The notes beneath the pieces were generated by a model. That model made no database searches. It saw only the letters and a list, made by a program, of their open reading frames with translations, and was not told the DNA's origin. Source: Sinotaia quadrata (taxonomy: Eukaryota; Mollusca; Gastropoda; Architaenioglossa; Viviparidae). From it: 64,000 nucleotides of DNA. Shown here piece by piece: positions 53,578-61,481 of the stretch (the stretch's first letter is position 1; each line of letters begins with the position of its first letter). Location: NCBI GenBank assembly GCA_028829895.1, contig CM054178.1, positions 22,042,006 through 22,106,005 on the forward strand, read 5' to 3'. The position numbers and the translations under genes are program-made.

Positions 53578-56500
53578 TCATTCTTTCTTTCTTTCTTTTT
53601 TCTTTCTTTCTTTCTTTCATTCTTTCTTTCTTTCTTTCTTTCTATCTATCTATGACAAAGAACCGAACTGACCGAATACAATGTATATCAAGATCGCTTG
53701 TCATATTTTCTTACTTCTGTCTTATACAAAGCGAAAACAAAACTTAGTCTTGCACATTAAAATTAACTCTAAATTCTGTTATTTGTGATTGTAACACACA
53801 ACGGTCTTTAATGATAAGAAATAGTGATACTACTTTGGCAAAGACAAGGGTGTGCGGTAACATATAATGTCGATTATGAAGGAGTCAGAGCAATTGAAAT
53901 GTTAGCAAGATAACAACAACAAAAAATGGAGAAGGGAGGGGTTGATTGATAATACGATTATAGCAGTGACAACGTCTCCGTGATGATCGTGGAAGACGCC
54001 AGACAATTATACGGTTGTGTCCGAAAGAGTCGAAGGAACGATTATGACAGAGAAAAGAGTCAGTAGTAAATTGTGAGTCACAAGGAATTCGACAATGACA
54101 CTGTCATATTGACGTTATTCTCTAAAACATCGAATCTACTTTGAGTGCTTTAGAAACTAACAGTATGGATCACGTACGTTTGTATGCCACAGCGCGGAGC
54201 CACTGAGAAAATTGTTTAATCGCCCTGATCTGGTGTTCGATAACTTCAATGGAGCTCTTCTCGCCCTCGCTAGTCCGCTCAGGACCAATGACGCTCAAAA
54301 GTCCAACAGATTCATCTCTTCAGAAGTTACAGGTAAGGATTATTTTAAGTGACTAATTTTAATTAAATACAGGACAAATTTTCGTTTATAAAAAGTCGTA
54401 CGAGTAAATCCTTTGTAACTCTGGTAGATTAAATCTAACTTGAGGTTCACTTTTAAAATTTCTATCTGGAAAGGACATCTGTTTGAGCCTCATAACCAAG
54501 AGCCCAATGCACCCAGCCGCGGCCTTGACCTGGTAGCTATGAACATCCAAAGAGGTCGTGATCATGGACTGCAGCCTTACAACGAGTACCGCAAGTTTTG
54601 CGGCCTTCCACCTCTCAGGTCTTTTGCGGATCTGCCTGCTGAGGTGGCCAGTGTCATGGCTCAAGTGTACAGGTAAGTACAGAGGTTTTTTTTTCTAGCG
54701 ACCTGCTCATTTTTCTGTTTGTTTTGGCCTGTGTTGTGGTTCACGTGTACACAAAAGTAAAGAGTGTTTTTTTAGTAAGTTACTCGTTTGCATGTTTATT
54801 GGCCTGTGTTTTGGCTCAAGAGTACAGAATTGTACAATGTTTTGCAATAAATTGCTCCTTTGCCTGTTTATTTCGCTGGCAGTATGGCAGATTAGTAACG
54901 AGTTTCCAATGTAACTTGCTCGTTTGGTTGTTTATCTGTTTGTCTGCTTTTTTGTGTGTTTATTGATATGATTGGTTTTATTTCTTCAGACATGGCATCT
55001 TTCATTGCTTCATTAATTTCTTTTTTATTTCTTAATTTTCTCTATTTCTTCTTCTTCTTAATACTTTCCTACCTTAATTTTCCTTTTCTTCTGCCGTTCA
55101 TAATTTCTTCATCTTTTCTTTCATTGTTTATCTTCCTTCCTTAGTCATATTTTCTTTGATACTTTTCTTTTATTTCTTCTTTCTTTTCCTTTCTTTCTTT
55201 CTCTTATTCTTTCATTCACTATTATCTTCCATTTTTTCTTTCAGTTCATATTTTTTCTTCTTTATTTTTCATGTTCTCCATTTTTTCCCTTCCTTTCTTC
55301 TTTCCTCAATTTCTTTTTGTTCCTTAATCCCTTATTTCATTTCATTCCTTCTTTTCTCCTTTCCTTTCTACTTTCATCCTTTCTCTTTCCATCTTACTTA
55401 TATTCTTTTATTCCTTTTTAACATTTTTCCTTCTAGTCTTCTTTATGCAAAGTTTTGACTTCCACCTCCGGTCAGTGTCGTATCCAGAGGTGATTGATTT
55501 AGATGACCTTGTCCATTTCAGATCAGTGGACGATATCGATGCTTTCAGCGGCTTTATGTCGGAGGAGCGAGTGGCCGGGGGACTCGTTGGGCCAACGCTG
55601 GCCTGTATCATAGGCAACCAGTTCCACGCGCTCAAATACGGCGACAGGTTTTACTTTGAAACCAACCGCATGCCAGAAGGTTTTACCGATGGTACGGGTA
55701 GAATATAGGATGGCTGTATATAGACTTTGAAACCCTATCAGTAGGAGTTTTACCGATGGTACGCATAAATTATATAGGATGGCTGTATATAGACTTTGAA
55801 ACCCTATCAGTAGGAGTATTGCCGATGGTACGGGTAGAATATAGGCTGGCTGTATGTACATTTCCGTAGATTACTTTTGGTACGCACATAATCCTACTAA
55901 ATAGATTAGCTATAAATAGGTGAACTTTGAGGCTATTTCATTAGAAGTTTTGATGTTATTATTAAGTAACAAAAGCAGGAAGTGTACCATAGGAGCATGT
56001 AATCAGTTATATTGTGCTAGCTCTTATTATCAAATAATAATGTGAAACATACGGAAGTCTCTTGCAACGACTATACAAACTGACATACATAATTTTTATG
56101 TAGTAATAGTAAACTGTAGTTCTTCAGCCGTTGAAATCATTCACATGGAGTGTGTTGTTATTATCAAATAATAATAAATCTATAGATCTACATAAAAACA
56201 GTGTATCTAATTACATGTATATGGATTTGCCCATATTCTTAAGTAATAATAAATCTATAGATCTACATAAAAACAGTGTATCTAATTACATGTATATGGA
56301 TTTGCCCATATTCTTAAGTAATAATAAATCTATAGATCTACATAAAAACAGTGTATCTAATTACATGTATATGGATTTGCCCATATTCTTAAGTAAATCT
56401 ATAGATCTACAAAGGGCAACTGTTTCCAGAAAAATGAAATTTGCCTTTTATTATCAAGTAGTAACAAATTTATGGTCCTATACGGTCACTGTAATCAGTA

Positions 56501-58624
56501 ATATGGTACAAGTTAGATCAGAGTTTGCATAACCCAAAGAGTTAGAAAATTTATGGTCCTATACGGTCACTGTAATCAGTAATATGGTACAAGTTAGATC
56601 AGAGTTTGCATAACCCAAAGAGTTAGAAAAACCAAGGCTGAGTTAATTAAATGTTAGAAGTTAAAATGTTTGAAGTCACTCATTTTTAGAATAATAAAGT
56701 TCAAAATATTATTACTACCTAAATTATTATGAAGGCTTCAACTATTATTATGAGTTTAAAAATAATTTTAATAAAATCGTGAAAATGTGGGCGCAAAACG
56801 AACGTCTAATAATAATAATAATTCACATTTAAAATGCATATATAATGACATATAATAGGATTATCGGCACATAATTATATTAACCATTTAACTTTACTTG
56901 AAATGACGTGGATTTTCTCATAAGAATATTACGTCATACACTAATACCCCGTAGAGCTATATTGTGTGTGTTCACATAAATGTATATAGCAAATGAATAT
57001 CATAACCAGTTGTGCAATTTTAATTGACAAATGAACCTACAAGCAGTAAGTACTACACTCATTGAGCTTATTTTTATTGAATATTTTTGTTGCCAGAACA
57101 ACTGGCTGAAATTCGCCGAATGACTCAGGCCCATGTGTTCTGCCAAGAGAATGCAGTATCGATGATTCAAAAAAATGCTTTTATGATCCCTCATACGTCA
57201 GTACACTTTTTATATATCATGATTTTTTTACCCATGCAAATTACCTTTCTTTTTCTTCTGTAAATAATTTTATCCCATCTCCATCCTTCAAGCTCGCTTA
57301 GCTTTCTCGTTCCATTTTCACTTTACATATACTACTGCTACTATACTAGTACTACTGCTACTATACTAGAACTACTGCTACTATACTAGTACTACTGCTC
57401 TATTGCTACTACTACCACCACTACTATTACTTTTTTATTACGATTTTAATATTAAAACACTTGGATTCTGTCTGAATGTTTTCATTATTGTATAAAATAA
57501 GTGTAGTAATTTTTTTATATGGGTGGTTTATTATTGTATTAATTTTTCAAATTTCTTTTAACCTTTAATAACATGTTTGTATTCAGTGTGTGTTGTATTG
57601 TTGTCATTGTGCATGACTTCGAATCCTTAGTGAAAGGCTTGGGTAGGAATTGGTCTGTGCAAATCCTTAAAAATTAAAAATTTGATTTAAGTATTATATT
57701 TTGAATATGATTTTTACGTGCTCTTTTCATTTTTCTTCTCTTTTTCATCAGACTGACCAACCCTTTGTTGAACTGCACGCTTCTGCGTGCTGACTTCATA
57801 GATCTTACACTCTGGTGAGAACTGAACTGAAATGGCACCATAGCAACCCTTGCTGAACTGCACGCTTCTACATTCTGATTTCATAGATCTTACACTCTGG
57901 TGAGAACTGAACTGAAATGGCACCATAGCAACCCTTGCTGAACTGCACGCTTCTACATCCTGATTTCATAGATCTCACACTGCAAGAGTTAAGTGATGTC
58001 AAAGCAACCCTTGTTGAATTTGTTGGATTGCAGGCTGCTATGATCTGACTTCACAGATCTTAGTCTCTGGCAAGAGTTCAGCAGATATGAAGTCACAGCA
58101 ACTCTGTGAACTCACATTCTTTCGCTTGTTGGATGATCGTCGGAATTTAAATGATAACTCTTATTAATACATGTTAATGTTTACGATTTAAAGTCATTTA
58201 TAACATTTGACCTAAAGCATGCCAATTAACTTGGAAGTTTCTGATATTTATTCAGTGTATCAGTAACTTTATTTTATTATTATTATTTTAATGAGACGTG
58301 ATTTGGGGGAGCGGGGGGGGGGGGATGTCAAACTGTGTTCACCAATAAAGTTTGGGAACTTGAATTTTTCATGCTTTGTTGCAAGGTACAACACTAATGC
58401 AAAAAGAAAATAGCTTTTTAAATTTAATAAAAGCAACTGTCGCTTTACACAGAAAATGTTATTGTGAATAAGAACCGTTGTTTTAAATTACTTGTTGATT
58501 GTAAAATACCTCTAACCAAAGTAAAAATATTTTTTATAGACGCAGTTAGTTAAAATTATATAAATTATTATAATTACAGACAGGCACACACACATGCACT
58601 AGCGCTCACATGTGTATGTGTGTG

Positions 58625-58691
<67 letters not shown>

Positions 58692-59067
58692 TTACATGAA
58701 ACTGATGTGTGTTGTAAAAAGCAAAACACACTAAATATTCAAAACAATTTCATTTTGCACTGTTTATTGTTTTACTTCCAATGCAAAATAAATATTCATT
58801 ATTTTTTTTATAGTGTTCTTTTGCTTTAAACAATATGTGTGTTTGCGTGCGTGCATGCGTGTGTAAAGTTTTGTTTTGAAGTCTTTTAATTTATTTTTAA
58901 ATGCTTGTTTCCCCCAAAGTCTCACGATGTTTTTTTAAATAGACTTTTACACTCTAATAAATCAATCGACGATCTAGATGAAATCCTACAGGTTCCAGAA
59001 GAAACCCATTCCAGTCTTTAACAAGTGCACAATCCATGTTCCAGAAGAAACCCATTCCAGTCTTTAA
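30962..59067 (+). CDS. Secreted animal haem peroxidase (13 exons)
   Basis: Member of the peroxidase-cyclooxygenase superfamily (myeloperoxidase/peroxidasin type), using H2O2 to oxidise halides or organic substrates outside the cell. Exons: 30962-31031, 44563-44675, 46151-46271, 47410-47580, 50928-50991, 51334-51446, 51998-52201, 53118-53469, 54193-54332, 54474-54672, 55522-55691, 57097-57196, 58992-59067; 1893 nt, 630 aa, phases continuous, all GT-AG. Residues 1-22 are a signal peptide. Catalytic set by family alignment: distal D148-H149 (WGQFIDHD), calcium loop T227-x-F229-x-D231-x-S233, distal R290 and haem-linking E293, proximal H391 (FRFGHML), N473 ([10 protein letters not shown]). The Met that forms myeloperoxidase's sulfonium haem bond is Gln294, as in most family members. 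No Ig or LRR domain precedes the catalytic domain, so it is not a full peroxidasin. The exon 13 stop falls inside a 46-bp array and may not be the ancestral C-terminus. Exon 4's acceptor lacks a good pyrimidine tract. Confidence 0.92.
31440..31560 (+). repeat. Dispersed repeat shared with 39940-40080
   Basis: tgaacccaag-ta-gatg-att, gtcag-t-a-catt and a terminal ccaaagactata block recur at 39940-40080. Diverged, non-coding, within peroxidase intron 1. Confidence 0.5.
32285..33200 (+). mobile_element. Intron 1 repeat family, copy 1
   Basis: Starts with acattaaaagaaaa and cttggtctctttgtgtctg. Contains the palindromic block attcgtgataaatcacgaat followed by ccccaaagactataaactat. Ends in a GC-richer part with ccaagatggcggagg and gggttgcttcgggggtac. 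Related copies lie at 36065, 37208 and about 42000. The 77-codon frame from the ATG at 32962 is not conserved in the other copies. The class is not recognised: no transposase or reverse transcriptase is seen. Confidence 0.65.
33590..35760 (+). repeat. Intron 1 large repeat, long copy
   Basis: Colinear with about 37950-39370. Shared blocks: tctactgctatgggagataa, tgcaaaggct-ttccatccaa, cttttgtacattccc, aaatccacatacaca, gaataataaatatattatac, gattatgagtcttaattcac. It contains about 0.5 kb (33930-34400) absent from the other copy. No coding sequence. Confidence 0.8.
36065..37207 (+). mobile_element. Intron 1 repeat family, copy 2
   Basis: Begins gtcttcattaaaagaaaa. Contains the gtgatgaatcac palindrome, accccaaagactataaacta, ctactgctatgggagataat and the GC-rich patch 36880-37020, and ends tgttccatccaacctctcgt. 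Copy 3 follows immediately, so the two are a tandem pair. Confidence 0.8.
37208..39370 (+). mobile_element. Intron 1 repeat family, copy 3 plus tail
   Basis: Starts with the same gtcttcattaaaagaaaa as copy 2, exactly where copy 2 ends. Includes gtgataaatcac and ggctataaactatagcc, then runs into the region colinear with 33590-35760. The GC-rich patch present in copy 2 is missing here. Confidence 0.8.
39371..40869. other. Intron 1, unassigned stretch
   Basis: AT-rich. At 40010-40085 there is an inverted copy of the palindromic block of the intron 1 repeat family (aaagggctataggttatagc, then cattcgtgatacgttcacga). Nothing else is recognised. Confidence 0.5.
40870..41695 (-). mobile_element. Dispersed element, copy 2 (inverted)
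   Basis: Reverse complement matches 4985-5960 through most of its length, including ctgtaaacgtttctct, ggtggaaaacttcttact, aaggagaagataaatcc and aataaatttattaaat. No open frame is shared between the copies. Confidence 0.7.
42000..42660 (+). mobile_element. Intron 1 repeat family, copy 4 (diverged)
   Basis: Contains ttggtctctctatgtctgtt, tatcagtcattctcaata and, near the end, atcttcagatgttctctgcc, which is also present in inverted form near 35930-35955. The palindrome has decayed. Confidence 0.6.
42661..43406. other. Peroxidase intron 1: GC-richer stretch of unknown origin
   Basis: Unlike its AT-rich flanks. The minus strand holds a 147-codon open frame (42925-43368) with an internal near-repeat (RPTHINIKQ and RPPHISIKQ) but no recognisable domain, splice model or homologous copy in the window. 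It may be a fragment of a mobile element. It is not called as a gene. Confidence 0.4.
43407..43486. repeat. (AC)n microsatellite
   Basis: A pure AC run of 80 bp in peroxidase intron 1. Confidence 0.95.
44170..44530. repeat. Tandem repeat of about 55-65 bp upstream of peroxidase exon 2
   Basis: Five or six units share ccctcaaacccaagtctgca, ctagacacaactaatgatca and tttacgtattgaacac. The last, altered unit (aatgttcattggcgtttact) runs into the exon 2 acceptor at 44562. Confidence 0.8.
44890..45190. repeat. Peroxidase intron 2: array of about 40 bp, 7 copies
   Basis: Unit ctccatctgtcattcaagaa plus gacacagcaagattat. The 108-codon frame at 44910 is a by-product of the repeat. Confidence 0.85.
45605..45660. 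repeat. Short tandem repeat, taggtacttttata
   Basis: Four copies of ataggtactttta at about 15-bp spacing. Confidence 0.8.
45780..46060. repeat. Degenerate AT-rich repeat in peroxidase intron 2
   Basis: Repeated ttttacacgtatataaata and gcataaataa blocks at irregular spacing just upstream of exon 3. Confidence 0.6.
46790..47395. repeat. 63-bp minisatellite upstream of peroxidase exon 4
   Basis: About nine copies of gtattgatagcattaagcaa, gtgtttgtaaaatcaccata and a variable -gattgtctcgtaagagaaa block. Because 63 is a multiple of three, the minus strand stays open for 197 codons; this is not a gene. The last, decayed copies reach the exon 4 acceptor at 47409. Confidence 0.9.
47581..47880 (+). 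repeat. 42-bp array starting at the exon 4 donor
   Basis: Seven units of about 42 bp of the type tttcccatcatatcgt, gtaagtaagcac, atgaatgcaaaatc. The exon 4 end and donor (ttccctatcatatcaa|gtaag) look like unit zero. Most units keep a GTAAGT donor consensus. Related degenerate copies resume at about 48815-49075. Confidence 0.85.
48300..48430. repeat. GC-rich 37-bp repeat, 3-4 copies
   Basis: Unit actcttgccagcaccccgac plus acaaggggctctggcca. Compositionally distinct from the rest of intron 4, as is the G17 run at about 48099-48114. Confidence 0.85.
48815..49075 (+). repeat. Outlying copies of the exon 4 donor repeat
   Basis: catcatatcgtgtgaataa, ttcaaatcgtgtgaataaac, ataatcgtgaaagtaagcat and tatcgactgagtaagcac resemble the 42-bp units at 47581-47880. 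The 0.9-kb gap between them looks like later inserted or decayed sequence. Confidence 0.55.
49325..49830. repeat. 31-bp minisatellite, about 16 copies
   Basis: Unit gatgatgaatgaacaatacc plus acaatcaaggt; copies differ mainly at gaatgaac/gaataaac and gatgat/gataat. Very homogeneous, hence probably young. Confidence 0.95.
49831..50927. other. Peroxidase intron 4, distal part
   Basis: Includes a GC-richer block at about 49860-50560 (gacgagaccagggcggcaaa, cccagcgcggctggaaca) of probable mobile-element origin, though no second copy is in this window. No exon is seen before 50928. Confidence 0.4.
52310..52440. repeat. Peroxidase intron 7: repeat of about 50 bp, 3 copies
   Basis: Unit gagtaaggctgatggtc-gtg-tgctgcatacg-gaaag-cac. 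Read through from exon 7 it produces an extended open frame that is intronic. Confidence 0.7.
52690..52940 (+). mobile_element. Dispersed element, copy 3 (truncated)
   Basis: Matches the first 270 bp of 4985-5960 in the same orientation (ctgtaaacgttttctctctt, ggtggaaaacttcttacc, aaggagaagacaaatcc), ending near gtgtaagaaggt. Within peroxidase intron 7. Confidence 0.75.
53545..53655. repeat. (CTTT)n tract
   Basis: TTTC/CTTT tetranucleotide repeat just inside intron 8, ending in CTAT repeats. Leucine/phenylalanine-rich open frames here are artefacts. Confidence 0.95.
54645..54950 (+). repeat. Array of about 77 bp containing the exon 10 donor
   Basis: The exon 10 end (ggccagtgtcatggctcaag, tgtacag|gtaag) is followed by two clear diverged copies beginning at 54726 and 54801 (ggcctgtgttgtggttcacg; ggcctgtgttttggctcaag) and a weaker one at 54878. 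Spacings are 80, 75 and 77 bp. The copies also share the ctcgtttgcctgtttatt tail. Confidence 0.8.
55000..55440 (+). repeat. Polypyrimidine tract in peroxidase intron 10
   Basis: About 440 bp of almost pure C/T (ttcttt, cttcctt). A long homopurine-homopyrimidine stretch. It ends about 80 bp before the exon 11 acceptor. Confidence 0.85.
55635..55960 (+). repeat. Array of about 67 bp containing the exon 11 donor
   Basis: The exon 11 end actttgaaacc...ttttaccgatg|gtacg recurs in the intron at 55748 (ttttaccgatggtacg) and 55817 (tattgccgatggtacggg), with atataggatggctgtatata between copies. A fourth, decayed copy reaches about 55960. Spacing is 67-69 bp. Confidence 0.85.
56169..56400. repeat. 75-bp minisatellite, 3 copies
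   Basis: Near-identical copies of aataataaatctatagatct, acataaaaacagtgtatcta and attacatgtatatggatttg at a 75-bp period (multiple of three, so the plus strand stays open). Confidence 0.95.
56467..56635. repeat. 81-bp tandem duplication
   Basis: aatttatggtcctatacggt through agagtttgcataacccaaag occurs twice, 81 bp apart, essentially identical. Confidence 0.9.
57765..58115. repeat. Tandem repeat of about 100 bp in peroxidase intron 12
   Basis: Three to four units share ttgctgaactgcacgcttct, gatttcatagatcttacact and gaactgaaatggcaccatag. The later units are diverged. Confidence 0.85.
58628..58688. repeat. (GT)n microsatellite
   Basis: A GT run of about 61 bp in intron 12. A short imperfect GC/GT tract (gcgcgcgcgcgcgtgtgtgt) lies separately at about 59633-59652. 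Confidence 0.95.
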
Positions 59068-59267
59068 CAGATGCACAATCCATGTTCCAGAAGAAACCCA
59101 TTCCAGTTTTTAACAGATGCACAATCCATGTTCCAGAAGAAACCCATTCCAGTCTTTAACAGATGCACAATCCATGCTCCAGAAGAAACCCATTCCAGTC
59201 TTTAACAGATGCACAATCCATGTTCCAGAAGAAACCCATTCCAGTCTTTAACAGATGCACAATCCAT
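58992..59267. repeat. 46-bp array at the end of the peroxidase gene, 6 copies
   Basis: Six head-to-tail copies of gttccagaagaaacccattc, cagtctttaacagatgcaca, atccat, at exact 46-bp spacing (58992, 59038, 59084, 59130, 59176, 59222). The first begins exactly at the exon 13 acceptor. The sequence after the last copy continues the open frame that a single copy would have. Confidence 0.95.
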
Positions 59268-60697
59268 GCTCCAGTAATATCTCTAAATGTCCACGTATCA
59301 GTGGTTGAGGCTGTTACATGTAAAAACTCCTGCTCCACCATAATCACACCGCTAAACAGGGTTTCTGTAACTGCCACTGATGTCGAAGTCGCGAGACAAC
59401 GTAATGCTTTTGGGACACTCCCCTCCACCTCCTCCTCTTCGTTACAACCCGTCACAATGATTTGTACCCCTCCCTTCAAATTTGTCACTTTCTTGGACAT
59501 GTCTTCTGCAATGTAGTAAATGAAGACAGCAAAGTACAAAGTCAAATTCATTTTGTACTGAATAGTCGATTGAGTTAAAATACTTTCTGTATTGAATATA
59601 TAAAGTACTTTTATAATATCTATGATGGATGCGCGCGCGCGCGCGTGTGTGTTTGGGTGGGTTGGATTGAATGTAACTATGTTTCGCTTGCTACATTCAC
59701 AGTCCACTCATACCAACGACTAAAGGCAAGTACACTATATAGTTACAAAGCAACACAGACTGATAGGTATAGGTCCCCAGTCACAGCCATGACAGTGAAG
59801 ACAGTTGAGAAAATAAACAGTCTAATTAATGAAATGGTAACATTTAACATGTAACAAAAGGAGAGATTGAAACTACTGGCTGCGTAAAGATACAATAACA
59901 AACTCACGTCAATATAATACAGGCATAACAGACACAAAGTCTGTATCATAACACTGATAAGTACTCACTCAACTCTCCAAATACAACTTGTAGTTTTATC
60001 TCCCCTATAGATGATGATTCTTCAGTAAGTTGTCTCAAAAAAAGGGAAAGATACTTCCAAATTCACATATCTTCCCAAATAGGATTGCTGACTGAGGATG
60101 GTGACTGACAGCTAAATCAAGAATGAGGAAGAATTCGATAGTCAAGATAACAGCACAGGTCTGGAAAGAAGCAGGCAGCTTTCACTGATTTGAACCAAGC
60201 AAGAGCCAAACTCTTTAAGTACATTGTACTTGAGTCAGTACAGTAGAAAGTTCACCAGCACTAAAAGCACTGCAAAACGTTTATAGCCCCACTCTAGATT
60301 TTCATGTATTAGGTTTCCACATTGCACGATAAGCAGAACGCTATGCAATTTTTCAGATAATTTACTCAGTAAATCAACCATTTATCATTTCTACTAAGAA
60401 AAGTGCATTCGTAGAAATCAATAGCTAACTGTATTTTATACACAGATAACAGAATTTGTCTGATAAAAGAGAAGTCAAATTCATACAAGGAAAATTCTAA
60501 AAAGTCATTTCCAATATTACGTGTATCTAAACAAGAAACAGCAGCAGTGGAGAAAATATGAAATATACTCCTGCAACAGATAATATTTTTCATAAAATTT
60601 TAGCAATAACATACTCTTTCACACAATAGTTAAAATTACAAGAAAAAATACAGAGCATTTTATCTTACCTCTCTATACGGTAATTTTTTCTGGTCAT
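59156..60697 (-). CDS. Tentative three-exon gene of unknown family
   Basis: Proposed exons on the minus strand: 60697-60669, 60033-59969, 59505-59156; 444 nt, 147 aa. Support: ATG followed by a good donor (GAGAG|gtaag); exon 2 acceptor behind a strong pyrimidine tract (ccctttttttt-gag) and donor gtgagt; exon 3 acceptor tactacattgcag. All three join in continuous phase. The product starts MTRKNYRIERQL; residues 11-60 are polar and charged with an acidic run (NEEEEVEG), then hydrophobic-alternating sequence. No domain recognised. The last 30 or so residues come from the 46-bp array, so the true C-terminus is doubtful; with a single copy it would end in FFWNL just past the array. Exon 3 is antisense to a possible extended peroxidase C-terminus. 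It is head-to-head with EBP (about 780 bp between start codons). An uORF overlaps its start codon. Confidence 0.45.
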
Positions 60698-60738
60698 GCA
60701 TAAAACCTTGACGCATTCACTTCAGAAATGACGGCCAT
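60694..60738 (-). promoter_or_regulatory. uORF overlapping the tentative gene's start
   Basis: ATG at 60738-60736 opens a 14-codon frame (MAVISEVNASRFYA) whose TGA overlaps the main ATG as ATGA at 60697-60694. Such an arrangement would favour termination-reinitiation if the transcript includes both. Conditional on the gene being real. Confidence 0.35.
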
Positions 60739-61481
60739 GAATTACTCACATCTGGGTTTAGTGACCATATGCAATTTTTTTTTTTTTTTTGCAGTTTATA
60801 TAGTTCTGGTGTCATGCATACATCAAAATCTCATAGTTTTTGGTGTTGACCGGATCACGGTATTGTGATAATAATTAATTCTACAAAATGCATTTTGTTG
60901 TTGGTGATTGGTATTTTACTGGGGGGAGGGTAAGGTGAGGGTGGGTCAGGTTAAGTACAAGTAATTCTTTCATCAGGAAACATGGACATAAAATTTTGAT
61001 GTAAAGAATCTAACTAGTTAAAATACGTAAAGTTTTAATTATTGTTTTAAAAAATTATTATTGTTTGTTATTGTTATGTTGGCTAAGGAGGGAGGGAATA
61101 GATGATAACAAAAGTATGAAGGATGAGTTCAAAGCCGCAAGCTCATTTTTTCTGGCTGTTGTGTGCTAGTCGTTCAGCATATGGCGTGCATGATTCACAT
61201 ACAAGATATAACATTAATTTATAGTCTAGCCTCTAGACTCTAGACCGCGACCGAGAGGCCGGCAAGCGCCGTATCCTTGCTAAGTATAAGCTTGGGTCGC
61301 TTTTGTCGTCTGCATAAAATCAACAAGAGTGACTTCCCCGCTAGCGTTAGATTAAGTTATTAATTTGATTGGCTGAAAACCGTCGCACCAGCTGTTAGCT
61401 GTTGTAGTGCACTTGTACTAACTTAACGCTAACACCGTTCGAGCCAGTAGTATACACTCGTTCTGTAGAATCAAGAGTGAA
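60739..61481. other. Intergenic region / putative EBP promoter
   Basis: Contains a poly(T) run at about 60776-60791, a G-rich patch near 60920, and a GC-richer, CpG-containing part at about 61240-61480 directly before EBP. No TATA box is evident near EBP; a TATA-less promoter would fit a housekeeping enzyme. Confidence 0.4.

Noticed and set aside
55408..55861. Minus-strand frames over peroxidase exon 11
   Set aside because: Antisense shadows of a conserved coding exon and its duplicated donor region.
56131..56532. 133-codon plus frame with a repeated segment
   Set aside because: Produced by the 75-bp minisatellite in peroxidase intron 11.
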